Shown here piece by piece: positions 6,019 to 14,615 of a stretch of DNA of 34,797 nucleotides (position 1 is the first letter of the stretch; each line of letters starts with the position of its first letter). The notes beneath the pieces are model-generated. The model was not told where the DNA came from, searched no databases, and worked only from the letters and a program-made list of their open reading frames with translations. The DNA is from a virus, in the IMG/VR virus record IMGVR_UViG_3300050821_011420, positions 1 to 34,797 of that record; one strand, given 5' to 3'. The position numbers and the translations under genes are program-made.

Positions 6019-6188
6019 CAGAGCAGCGCCTTCAGACGATTGCGCACGCTGAGCTCAAGGTTCTGCGCGGCTTTGAAGACGTACTCCGCTTTGGTGTACA
6101 CGTAGGCTCCCCAGGAATAGCCGAGGAAGCCGCCAGTGCAGAGACAGAGCGCGCAGATGATCGCCGCCCAAAGGAATGAGACTGTCAT
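6018..6188 (-). CDS. Single-pass small membrane protein, 56 aa
   Basis: The ATG at 6188 has an excellent ribosome-binding site (GGAGGT, 8 nt upstream), and the stop overlaps the next ATG (TGATG). Residues 4-30 are a hydrophobic helix (SFLWAAIICALCLCTGGFLG), followed by a helical basic tail (KAAQNLELSVRNRLKALL). This looks like a small lysis-cassette membrane protein, possibly a second holin/antiholin or an inner-membrane spanin-like protein, but it is short for a classical Rz. Confidence 0.65.
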   Translation of the reverse strand: MTVSFLWAAIICALCLCTGGFLGYSWGAYVYTKAEYVFKAAQNLELSVRNRLKALL

Positions 6189-6229
6189 GTGAGAAGACCT
6201 CCGAGAAAAGTTGTGGGGGAAGGGAAGCG

Positions 6230-7981
6230 CTACTTAAAGCCGAGCAGAACGTTGGAGGCTGTGCCTACGGTCGAGTTGGCGACCTGCGCGGTGCCGATAA
6301 CGGTTCCTGCTGTATAAGTGCCGGTGCACTTGATGCGCCCGTTGGTCGTGGTGTCGACAATGACGAAGTTGCCGATGGCGCAGGTGCCGGTGCCCAGCGT
6401 GAGAGCTACCGTCCCGGTTGTCATCGTCAGGCAGGAGCCAGCGACACCCGGAGAGTTAACGCACACGCCTATCGGAACGCCTGCGCCGGTGTCTGTCGTC
6501 GTCGTCACCACCACTTGATTCGCGTTGCTGGTGTCCCACTTGACCGGAACCGGGCCAGTGATGGCCGCGGTGGATTTGTAGCCCACCGCATTTCCGACGA
6601 CGCCCGAGGCAAGCGTGTTCCCGGTGTAGACCTGACCGGCCAGCAGATCGAGCACGGGCGTCGTGATGTTGGTGGGATCAACGATGTTCCCGGAGAACGT
6701 GTTCGGAGAACTGGCCGCGCCATCTTCAGTAATTCCTGCAACTCCGAAGCCGCTCACGTTGTTGCCCGAAATTGTGTTGTACTGCGCTCCCGTGCTGAGA
6801 TAGATGCCGTTATTCCATCCAGCTCCGGTTGGTGCGCTAACCGTGTTGCTAGAGACAAGGTTATTCTTGCCAACGACGACGATGCCGCTACTTACGTTGT
6901 TTCCGCCGACATTGATGACGTGCGCCCCGACGATCGAACTGCGAACCGTTCCGGCAGCAAAATAGACGGAGTTCGCGCCGGACGTGGAGCGCTGGGTATA
7001 AGTCCCCCCAATGAGGTGAACGCCTTCACTGTTGCTGACGAGCGCTGTTTGGGGCGTCCCGGTGGTGCCGGTGTTGCACCAGCAATCGATGACCTGAATG
7101 TTATTAGAAATCCCAAAGACGCCGCCGGTTGAGTTGGTCACGTTGATGCAGGCCGTGCCGCACACGTCGAAAATCGGTTCTACGATATGAACGTCGCTTG
7201 CGCCTATGCCGTTAATAGATAGCGCCGTGGAGACAACGCTAGTGGTGGACATATGATAAACGAACGTATCCACAGCCGATCCGGAGGCGAAAGACGTGCA
7301 GGTGGTAGTCGCTGCCGTTCCGTTACAGAGAAATTCGTCTATATAGAGGGAGTTTGTCACCCCACTGATCGACAGACCTACACTTGGCGCGGCATTTGCC
7401 CCGGCGCTGGTGATGACCTTCCAAATATTATTCTTGCCACCGGTGGTGTTGTAATTGATGAAGCTGTCGAACGCCTGGACCCAGTTCAGGGTGCAGTTAT
7501 AGCAATTCGCAAAGTTGAACCCGTTCGGAGTTCCGCTGTAGTTTACCGACCGACCGATCACCAGATTGTTGATGGTGAGCGTGTTGACGGGTGACCCACC
7601 CGTTCCATTGATGTCAATGATGTCCGCGCTCGCCGTGTCCTGTATGATTTGCGATCCGTACCCAATCTGGCCCTGAATGCCCATGTTCGTTGTGCCCGCT
7701 GGGATAGCCAGAGCACTAGTGATATGACAGCTTCCAAAAGGGAGGAGAACTGTACCATGCGCGGCAGCGGCATCATTGAAAGCATTCTGCAGCGCAGTTG
7801 TATTACCTGCAGTGCCCGCTGCTCCAGAGCAGTTAACGTTGTAGGGAGAGCCGGTCACTAGGAATGCAGGTTGGGTTGGCGAGCTTCCGCCAGAACCACC
7901 ACCGCCATTGTTGATCTGCGCGAACGCCAGGCCCGGCGGCAACAGCAGCAGCGAGAGAAGATTGAGCAAGAAAGTTTTCAT
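6230..7981 (-). CDS. Tail-spike-like parallel beta-helix protein with signal peptide, 583 aa
   Basis: The N-terminus MKTFLLNLLSLLLLPPGLAF, then A-Q, is a textbook Sec signal peptide. After a Gly/Ser linker comes a pectate-lyase-like start (NTTALQNAFNDAAAAHGTVL) and a long series of short Asn/Gly/Val-rich turns (for example NTISGNNVSGFGVAGI, then NTFSGNIV), typical of right-handed beta-helix tailspikes that bind or cleave surface polysaccharide. The last ~110 residues look like a cement- or trimerisation-type beta domain. The mature part has 14 cysteines, several closely paired (NCYNC, DCWCN). P22 tailspike is 667 aa. A signal peptide on a spike is unusual. Confidence 0.75.
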   Translation of the reverse strand: MKTFLLNLLSLLLLPPGLAFAQINNGGGGSGGSSPTQPAFLVTGSPYNVNCSGAAGTAGNTTALQNAFNDAAAAHGTVLLPFGSCHITSALAIPAGTTNMGIQGQIGYGSQIIQDTASADIIDINGTGGSPVNTLTINNLVIGRSVNYSGTPNGFNFANCYNCTLNWVQAFDSFINYNTTGGKNNIWKVITSAGANAAPSVGLSISGVTNSLYIDEFLCNGTAATTTCTSFASGSAVDTFVYHMSTTSVVSTALSINGIGASDVHIVEPIFDVCGTACINVTNSTGGVFGISNNIQVIDCWCNTGTTGTPQTALVSNSEGVHLIGGTYTQRSTSGANSVYFAAGTVRSSIVGAHVINVGGNNVSSGIVVVGKNNLVSSNTVSAPTGAGWNNGIYLSTGAQYNTISGNNVSGFGVAGITEDGAASSPNTFSGNIVDPTNITTPVLDLLAGQVYTGNTLASGVVGNAVGYKSTAAITGPVPVKWDTSNANQVVVTTTTDTGAGVPIGVCVNSPGVAGSCLTMTTGTVALTLGTGTCAIGNFVIVDTTTNGRIKCTGTYTAGTVIGTAQVANSTVGTASNVLLGFK

Positions 7982-8010
7982 GGAGAGCTCGTGAGAGAGA
8001 GGGGATCGAT

Positions 8011-9102
8011 CTACTTATTGAAGATGGCCTGCGACCACATGAAGTACGTGCTGGTGGCGGTGGCGGTGTTCTTGTTGTCGACAATCCAGGCGTAGCCCAT
8101 GGCGAGGCTCGCCGATGGCAGGTTGGTGCTGATGGTCGCAACCAGATTGCCGTTCAGATAAAAGTTGGCCGCGGTTGGGGCGAACGACGGCGTGAAGCCA
8201 ACTTCAAAGATGTAAGACGCGGTCGTCGAAACTGCGACGCCAGTGTCGACTACCGTAAAGTGCGTGCTGTCTGTGGAGCAGTACGCCTTCCAGTTGACAT
8301 CGGTCCCATCGGAGTGCCGGAACATGCACAGATTTCCGTTTGGGTTATCGGTCGAGAATCCTGATCCGCCGAAGGTGCCAGACGAGCCGTCCGTGTAGCC
8401 TACCCAGTAACGCGTGCTTGTCGTCGTCTGCGTCATGAGACGCTGCGACACTCGCGCGGTCAGGCCGGGGCTGGTTTGTCCTTGTCCGGGGTTCGCTCCG
8501 AAACCAACTTGGCAACCAGCGTTGGCGTTTACGGAACCCACTGCCGTAGATGTGAACAGCCTGCCTTGTGGCTCGGTAGCCGTTGGAAGAACGCCGAGTG
8601 CCTGAGTTCCAAAGCAACTGCCGCCGCCCACTACGTTGGTTACGGCTGTGTCTTCGGCGATCGTGTAGTAGAACTTTGTCGGGAATGTGAAGCCGGGCGA
8701 AGCCGCCCCGCTGCTTGGCGCCACCTGCGGAGCTACGAATGCGACATAGTTCGCCCCATCCGAGTAGAGGTCCGCGTTTTGCCCGGTCGCAAGCGCCAGC
8801 GTTCCCGAGGCCGTGCCGGTGGAGTTGATCGTGCACGACGAGCACGTGATCGTGACCGTGCCCGCGCCGATGTTTTTCGCAGAAAAGACCGAACCCGCCC
8901 CGAAGTTCGCAGTCCCACCGGCGGGCAAGGTGACGGCGGTCGCGCTGGCGTTCGAGAAGGTTGTGATGCGCGTCGAGTCGGCCCCGACGAACGTGTAGCT
9001 GGTCCCGGTCTGCACGTTCACGCCCGAGAGCATACGGGCAGAGTTGGTCTGCGCGCACAGCGCGGCGCAACTTAGAAAGATAAAAGCGAGAAGACGTTTC
9101 AT
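8011..9102 (-). CDS. Secreted-type fibre protein with C-terminal lectin-like domain, 363 aa
   Basis: The ATG at 9102 begins MKRLLAFIFLSCAALCA and then QT, a Sec signal peptide; the start 21 nt upstream would spoil the charged N-terminus. The mature part begins with a Thr/Ala/Gly-rich beta domain (GTSYTFVGADSTRITTFSNA). The C-terminal half (FKFYYTI-like start to STYFMWSQAIF) resembles concanavalin-like or laminin-G-like sugar-binding folds. It has six cysteines in the mature part. The ATG follows the upstream TAA by one base, so it is in the same operon as the 630-aa fibre. Receptor binding is inferred. Confidence 0.65.
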   Translation of the reverse strand: MKRLLAFIFLSCAALCAQTNSARMLSGVNVQTGTSYTFVGADSTRITTFSNASATAVTLPAGGTANFGAGSVFSAKNIGAGTVTITCSSCTINSTGTASGTLALATGQNADLYSDGANYVAFVAPQVAPSSGAASPGFTFPTKFYYTIAEDTAVTNVVGGGSCFGTQALGVLPTATEPQGRLFTSTAVGSVNANAGCQVGFGANPGQGQTSPGLTARVSQRLMTQTTTSTRYWVGYTDGSSGTFGGSGFSTDNPNGNLCMFRHSDGTDVNWKAYCSTDSTHFTVVDTGVAVSTTASYIFEVGFTPSFAPTAANFYLNGNLVATISTNLPSASLAMGYAWIVDNKNTATATSTYFMWSQAIFNK

Positions 9103-9103
9103 G

Positions 9104-10996
9104 TTAGTTCGAGGAGAAGACATCCAAGATCAGCTGCGAAGCCGGAGCTCCGGTCAACGAAGCACCGACACCGGAATTTACAGTCGCGCTGCCTGCGGCC
9201 GTCGATGCGGCCACGACCGTGAAAGTCACAGCGGCATTGTTGGCGTAAGTGACCGGCGAAGTTCCCGTCCCGTTCTGGCCCACGCCAATCGTGGCCACGC
9301 TACCGGTCTCGTTCGAAACCGAGCCCGCCCAGTTGTTTGTGCCATCGGAGACCATCGCCGCCTGCACGCCGGCATTGGTGGTGGTGATGTAAAGCGCATA
9401 GCTGGCGAGCACCCGGCAGGGGCAGCCGGTGGCGGGCATAGTGACCGCCTTCGAGAAAACGATCGTGTTCGAATTGGGGATCGTCCCATTGACAATGGTC
9501 GTCGTGGTTGCGTGTTGCAGAATCGAAACCGGGCTGCGGATCTCGGGCGGAAACAAGTCAATCGTGTAGGCTCCGGCGCCGATGTTGGTCGACATGACCC
9601 GGCCCACTACCTGGCCGCCGCCCGGATAATTTGCGCCGGCATCGTGGCAGTCGCCGTTCACCGTGATGGAGTTCTGCACGTAATCGCCGGCGGTGGTGGC
9701 TCCATCGAACTGGCAGGCAATCAAGCCCACCTGCGCAATCACCGCGCTTCCGGTCGTTCCGGCTCCGGAGGTGGTGATACCGACAATCCCACCCGTATCG
9801 CCGGTGCCCGTCATCACGGCCTGCGAGGGTGCGCTCGTTAATTTGGTGAGCGTGTTCAGCGTGGTGCCGGCGCCATTGTTCGCGACCGTGATGCCGATGG
9901 AGTTCGCGGAACTTCCTTCAATATCAGGCGAGAACAGCAGCACCTGGTAGGTGCCCGCGCCGCCGTTGGTGGTCATGACCCGCCCGATGATCTGGTTTTT
10001 CAGCGGATAGGTGGCCGAGCCCGAGTCGTGACAATCGCCCGCCACCGAAATCGAAACCTGCACGTAGTCGCCGGCGGTGGTCGCGCCGTCGAAGAGACAA
10101 TTCGCCAGGCCCGACTCCTGCACCACGGCATTGCCGGAAGCGCCCGCTCCACTCACCGTGATTCCGATGATGCCGGTCAGATCGGAGGTGGTCGCGATGG
10201 TCGCCTGTGCGGTCGAGTTGATCAGCTTGGTGAGCGTCGAGGTCGTGGTGCCGGTGGGGTTCGCGTTCGCAATCAGCGCGTAAGTGCCGGGCGAGTTCAC
10301 CACCACCGCGCCATTGATGGTCGGCGTCGAGAACGTTCCTCCGTTCACGGTCGGTGATGTGAGCGTCTTATTGGTCAGCGTGTCGGTGGTCGCGCGGCCG
10401 ACGATCGTGTCGGTCGTGTTGGGGAAGTGCAGGGCAATGTTGCCGGTCGGCGGCGGCGCGTCCAGCGTGGTCTGGTTCGGTGCTGTGCCCAGAATGATCT
10501 GGTTATCGGTGGGCGTGATGACGATGGGCTGCGTGAAGGTCTGGGTCTGCGACCAGGTGTTCGCCGTGTTCAGCAGCGCGAAGTAACTGGCGATGTTGTC
10601 GACACACCACTGCTGCACGTTGAGCGAGTTATAGGCGCAGAACTTGAAGGCCTGGTTGTTCAGCCAGATTTGCGTCTCGATGCCCGTGCCGTTCGAGGCC
10701 ACGCCGGCCGCATCCAGTGGAATCGGATCCAGATTCTGAAACGTTCCGGTGGAGTCGGCGTAGGTGTTCTGCAGGGTGGTGGTGCCGGCCTGGTAGGTGT
10801 AAAGCTTGCCGCCCGCGAGGACGTTGCCTTTTAGGTCGGTGAAGACCAGGCGCGGCGTGGGCGCGATCGCAACCGGAACCTGCGCGAAGGCCGCCGCACT
10901 AAGGTACCCAAACAGTAATAGCCCGGTCAGCAGCTTCGTAACCACCCACAGGAGACCTAGAGAGGAGCGGCTAAGGACGCTATCGTTAACAAGCAT
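9104..10996 (-). CDS. Tail fibre/spike base protein with signal peptide and duplicated domain, 630 aa
   Basis: The signal peptide (LLWVVTKLLTGLLLFGYLSA ending AAAFA-Q) is followed by a classic phage tail fibre N-terminal domain: LVFTDLKGNVLAGGKLYTYQ, then AGTTTLQNTYADSTGTFQNL and IPLDAAGVA. This domain normally starts within the first few residues of fibre proteins. Two tandem copies of a ~115-aa module (each with FDGATTAGDYVQ and GDCHD) occupy roughly residues 265-500. A C-terminal beta domain follows. It has eight cysteines in the mature part. ATG 10996 is preferred over ATG 11008 by a GGA 6 nt upstream. Confidence 0.8.
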   Translation of the reverse strand: MLVNDSVLSRSSLGLLWVVTKLLTGLLLFGYLSAAAFAQVPVAIAPTPRLVFTDLKGNVLAGGKLYTYQAGTTTLQNTYADSTGTFQNLDPIPLDAAGVASNGTGIETQIWLNNQAFKFCAYNSLNVQQWCVDNIASYFALLNTANTWSQTQTFTQPIVITPTDNQIILGTAPNQTTLDAPPPTGNIALHFPNTTDTIVGRATTDTLTNKTLTSPTVNGGTFSTPTINGAVVVNSPGTYALIANANPTGTTTSTLTKLINSTAQATIATTSDLTGIIGITVSGAGASGNAVVQESGLANCLFDGATTAGDYVQVSISVAGDCHDSGSATYPLKNQIIGRVMTTNGGAGTYQVLLFSPDIEGSSANSIGITVANNGAGTTLNTLTKLTSAPSQAVMTGTGDTGGIVGITTSGAGTTGSAVIAQVGLIACQFDGATTAGDYVQNSITVNGDCHDAGANYPGGGQVVGRVMSTNIGAGAYTIDLFPPEIRSPVSILQHATTTTIVNGTIPNSNTIVFSKAVTMPATGCPCRVLASYALYITTTNAGVQAAMVSDGTNNWAGSVSNETGSVATIGVGQNGTGTSPVTYANNAAVTFTVVAASTAAGSATVNSGVGASLTGAPASQLILDVFSSN

Positions 10997-11207
10997 GGTC
11001 GATTCCATCGAATATGAGTTGGTGAACTGGGAAGCGCGCGAGGTGTGGAAGTGCTCGAAGTGCGGCCGCTACCGTCACCGTAAAGCTGTGTTTGGGATCA
11101 TGCCGGCGCTCTGTTGCAGCCAGCCGGCGACGCTCATCGACCGCTATCAGCAGCCGATCGACATCACTGTGTCACAGTCTCTTTCGCCGTCAGCCTGCGA
11201 ACTCTGA
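10995..11207 (+). CDS. Possible small zinc-ribbon protein, + strand, 70 aa
   Basis: MVDSIEYELVNWEAREVW is followed by KCSKCGRYRHRK and later ALCC, giving C20/C23 and C40/C41, a plausible zinc ribbon. It fills the 167-nt space between two leftward genes. Its ATG overlaps the start codon of the 630-aa gene in the palindrome CATG (10994-10997), and its 3' end overlaps the end of the 627-aa gene by 44 nt. The ribosome-binding site is weak. The codon content looks protein-like, but the gene is not certain. Confidence 0.45.
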   Translation: MVDSIEYELVNWEAREVWKCSKCGRYRHRKAVFGIMPALCCSQPATLIDRYQQPIDITVSQSLSPSACEL

Positions 11208-13047
11208 TCGGCACTCTTTCAATTCCTGCCCGCTGCGCGGCGATCGCGCGCGCTCGGCCGTCGACCGAGACAATATTGTTGTCGGCGTCGCGGGTCTCGA
11301 GCACGGGCTCGACGGCTTTTCCCTTTTTGTAGCTCTGCGCCAGTTTGTTGATGAAGTCTTCGGTCTCGTCCGCGCTCATCCCGCGCGTTTGTTCGCGACC
11401 GGAAGCAAGACTCTCTTCGTCAACGCCCCAGCGCTTCAGCAGATCCGCCGGCGCCGCCGTGGTCATGACGCCAGGCTGGCCCGATTTCACTTCCGCCAGA
11501 GACTTTTTCAGCAGCGAAAGCAGGTCAGGCGTGGAAGAGCTGGCCGTCGCCGGTTTATTGAGCGCGTCTTTCAGTAGGTCCAGGTTGGTGCTTTGGCTCG
11601 AGCTTGTTTGACTCGAGGCTGCCGGCTCATCCGTGGGCGAAGCCGATTGCGTCGCGACCGGTGGCTTTGCTGCTATACGCTCGCCATTGACGACCTGCGC
11701 GACACGTGTCACTCCTGGAGCCTTACGGAGCGCGTTCCACGCCGTGCCCTTGGAATCGGTCGCCTCAAAATTAGCAGCCTGTTCCGGCGAGACGTCGCCA
11801 TGCACGTAGTGCTGGCCGCTGTTGGTGATCGATTCGAACTCACGCGTCGCGGGATCGTACTTGTAACCTTTCAGCACTTGCGAATCGACCGGCGTGAAGC
11901 CTTCCGGAAGTTTCACTTCCGCGGTCGGTGTGAACTGGTTGCGAAGGGGAACGCCTTTCGCGAGCGGCTTGCCGCCTAAAGCTTCGTTCAGTTGTTGCTC
12001 GAGCAGCGCAGACGTCGACGGCGGCGGCGGAGCTGGCGCGGCTGCAGGCGGCGGAGTTGCAACCGGAGCTGCAGCTGCGGCCGCCGGCGGTGGTGCCACT
12101 TCGCCGGCTAACGCGAGACCAGGTCGCGCGGGGATCGGCGCCGCCGGTACCGGCCTCGGTCCATAGATCTGCTCTGGTCCCACCTGGCCGGGCATGGTGC
12201 GCGCTTCGCTGACCAGCGCGGGATTGAGTACTTCCGGCGGCGGTGTGGCCGGTAGAGGAGCGCCCGGGTTGGTGGGCGGAGCTTCGGGAAGGGGTGCACC
12301 CGGATAAACCGGCGTCCGCAGCCCGTAATCGCGGCCGGGAACTTTGAAGTTGATGGCCTCGGCAGCGTCGGCCGGCGTCATGATGTTGAGCAGCGGTTTC
12401 AGTGGAACCGCTTTTTGGTTCGCCGCGGTCTCGGCGGCACGCGCCGCGAAGCGTATGGGCAACGTCGCGACTGCACGTGGCAGAGCCTGCACACCTTGCG
12501 AAATTCCCTCGGTCGCTGCCAGCGTGGCCGGCACCGTAACCGCATGGCCCACGACGCCGGCGGCGTCACCTTCCTCGGCAGACTTTTCCATTCCGGAAAC
12601 GTTCACGCCCAGCATTTCGCCGGCAGGCGCGAGGACCTTGCCGTAAACCGCGTTGTGCTGCTGCGTGCGCGCATCCATCTTCGCGCGCGCCTGATCCGAT
12701 TGCTGCTGCGCGATCTTCCACTTGTCAGCGTCGGAAACGTTCGGATCGGTCAGTGGATCGTAATCAGCGACGGCGTGATAGAGGCTTTTCCCCATGCCTA
12801 CCACGTCATCGGTGACCGATTTCCAGAAGCCGGGATGCTGCACGTCTTGCTGCTGGAAGGGTAGAATCTTTCCGCCGTTCTGGACCGCTTCCTGCACACG
12901 GTTCGCGGGCACAGGGCGAACCGTTCCGTCTGGCGCTTTGAAGTTGACGCCAGGAACAGCGCCTTTCTGCACGAGATCATGCAGCTGCTCGTACGGCACA
13001 TCTCGAGCGACGCCGTTCGGATCAAAAATAATTACTGTGGAGCTCAT
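11164..13047 (-). CDS. Ejection (internal virion) protein with KTSC and ParB-like domains, 627 aa
   Basis: The third of three large genes between hub and fibres, where podoviruses encode proteins injected with the DNA. Residues 1-60 look like two short beta repeats (DPNGVARDVPYEQLHDLV, APDGTVRPVPANRVQEAV). Residues 248-344 are Pro/Ala-rich. Residues about 387-445 match the small KTSC fold (GYKYDPATREFE, then GQHYVHGDVSPEQA). Residues about 572-619 (SVDGRARAIAAQRAGIERVP) resemble the ParB N-terminal/sulfiredoxin-like fold. ATG 13047 overlaps the upstream TGA (ATGA). The ejection role rests on position and architecture. Confidence 0.65.
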   Translation of the reverse strand: MSSTVIIFDPNGVARDVPYEQLHDLVQKGAVPGVNFKAPDGTVRPVPANRVQEAVQNGGKILPFQQQDVQHPGFWKSVTDDVVGMGKSLYHAVADYDPLTDPNVSDADKWKIAQQQSDQARAKMDARTQQHNAVYGKVLAPAGEMLGVNVSGMEKSAEEGDAAGVVGHAVTVPATLAATEGISQGVQALPRAVATLPIRFAARAAETAANQKAVPLKPLLNIMTPADAAEAINFKVPGRDYGLRTPVYPGAPLPEAPPTNPGAPLPATPPPEVLNPALVSEARTMPGQVGPEQIYGPRPVPAAPIPARPGLALAGEVAPPPAAAAAAPVATPPPAAAPAPPPPSTSALLEQQLNEALGGKPLAKGVPLRNQFTPTAEVKLPEGFTPVDSQVLKGYKYDPATREFESITNSGQHYVHGDVSPEQAANFEATDSKGTAWNALRKAPGVTRVAQVVNGERIAAKPPVATQSASPTDEPAASSQTSSSQSTNLDLLKDALNKPATASSSTPDLLSLLKKSLAEVKSGQPGVMTTAAPADLLKRWGVDEESLASGREQTRGMSADETEDFINKLAQSYKKGKAVEPVLETRDADNNIVSVDGRARAIAAQRAGIERVPIRVRRLTAKETVTQ

Positions 13048-14609
13048 TTATGTTCGGGGAATTGATCCCAGAAATTGCCACCAGCTTTCGGGGTGGTGGA
13101 GTTGTCGCCGAAATTCGGCTTCGCCTGCACGCCTTGCTGGTAGCTCTCTTTGAGGGATTTCTGTTTTCCGGCGAGCAGCTCGTCGGCAGTATCGGCATAG
13201 CCTTTTAACTGATCCCATGAACTGGCATTGTTGATTTTCTCGATCAAGTCGCGGCGATCCTCAACCCCGACGTTTGCGCCTGCAAAGGCCTTGCCGACTT
13301 CTCCCGCGAACGCGGAGCGTGCGACGTTGAAGTTCGTCGACTTGTCGCTGCCGAATTGTGTGCCGAGCCAGTTGCCGACCTTGTTTGCAAGCAGGAAATT
13401 GCCATTGTCGAGCGCCTCGGCGGTCTGCTTGAACGTGGCCATGTGATTCCGTGAGGTGCTGATGGCGGTGAGCTGCTGGCCATACGAGCCCGAGGTAAAT
13501 GCCTCTTTGACTTTCTTCTCGACGTCGAAGTCGCCGGAGTTGTAGTCGGGATTGATCGCTTTGACTTCTTTCAGAATGGCGATCTTCTGCGACAGCGGCG
13601 TGCGCGCAGCGAGAATATCCGACCATTTCATCTGGTTCGACGCCAGCAGTTGTGCAGTGTCCTTGATGTCGCTCGGGCTCGCCGCATTCTGCAGGTTGAA
13701 CGTGGTCACCGCGGGCGCTGTGCCGAGATCCTTCACGGTTTTGCCCGTGGGATCGACGATCAGCTGCCGGCCGTTTGCGGAAACAACTTTGTTCCCTTGG
13801 TCGACCGCTTCGCGCACGCTCTTGAGATAAGCGGGCGAAACGTTCTGACCTGCCATTTGTGGAACTCCGGCAGCTTCTGCGATGTCTGCGGGAAGCGGAA
13901 GCGGCGCCCCCATCTCGGCCTCGAGTTTCGCGGTTTGTGCGCCTGCCTCTTTCCCTTTTGAAATTGCCTCGCCGGTCTGCGCGACCTTGAGCTGCTGCTC
14001 GATCTGTGCATTGTGGTCAGTGAGCCCCATCTCGAAGGATTGCAGCTGGTCGTCGGTCGGCACAACTTGGCCGGCTTTCATGCCCATCAGGAGCTGTTGC
14101 GTCGTGGGATCGATCCGCTTCATGAGTTGCGGATTCGAGAGCACCTGGCTCGCCTGGTCCTGCGCGACTTGGGCGCGTTGTGTCGGATCTTTCACGTTTT
14201 TGATGGCATCGATGTGGCCGAGAAATTGGTTGTTGGTTTCCTTCTGTGCGGCGAGTTCCGAGGTGTCGGTCTTTGCAAGCTGGTCTTTGTATTGGGCGCG
14301 CTGGAGTGCGAGTGCGGAAAGGGTTTGCGGCGAAACGCCGTTCTGCTGTGCGTTCTGCATCCACTTGTCGAAGGTGTCGGGCTGGGACCAGTCGAGATCC
14401 TTTGCCGACGTCCGCAGCGTGTCCTGATCTTTGAGAGTGAGTGCCCGCTGCTGATTCTCTTGTTCGCCGGCGGTCGCTTGCTGCTGCAGGATCTGGCGTT
14501 GAATCGGCGCGTTCTGCAGCTGATTCCGCAAAGCGAGCAAGCGCGTAAAGTTCTCGCTGGGATCCGGTTGCTGGGCGACGTGAAGCGCGGTTAGAGGAAT
14601 GGAGGCCAT
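13044..14609 (-). CDS. Ejection/internal virion protein, 521 aa, helical
   Basis: It is almost wholly helical and Gln/Ala-rich (for example RQILQQQATAGEQENQQRAL), with a long coiled-coil region over the first 250 residues and another helical region near 330-500. No catalytic motif or signal peptide is seen. It sits between the 384-aa and 627-aa proteins, as the middle member of a three-gene ejection set like P22 gp7/gp20/gp16. Its stop overlaps the next ATG. The start at 14609 lacks a strong ribosome-binding site. Confidence 0.65.
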   Translation of the reverse strand: MASIPLTALHVAQQPDPSENFTRLLALRNQLQNAPIQRQILQQQATAGEQENQQRALTLKDQDTLRTSAKDLDWSQPDTFDKWMQNAQQNGVSPQTLSALALQRAQYKDQLAKTDTSELAAQKETNNQFLGHIDAIKNVKDPTQRAQVAQDQASQVLSNPQLMKRIDPTTQQLLMGMKAGQVVPTDDQLQSFEMGLTDHNAQIEQQLKVAQTGEAISKGKEAGAQTAKLEAEMGAPLPLPADIAEAAGVPQMAGQNVSPAYLKSVREAVDQGNKVVSANGRQLIVDPTGKTVKDLGTAPAVTTFNLQNAASPSDIKDTAQLLASNQMKWSDILAARTPLSQKIAILKEVKAINPDYNSGDFDVEKKVKEAFTSGSYGQQLTAISTSRNHMATFKQTAEALDNGNFLLANKVGNWLGTQFGSDKSTNFNVARSAFAGEVGKAFAGANVGVEDRRDLIEKINNASSWDQLKGYADTADELLAGKQKSLKESYQQGVQAKPNFGDNSTTPKAGGNFWDQFPEHK

Positions 14610-14615
14610 AGAGAG

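Noticed and set aside
6176-7132. A 318-aa + strand ORF over the spike gene
   Set aside because: Antisense shadow with Arg/Asp/Ala-rich composition and no ribosome-binding site.
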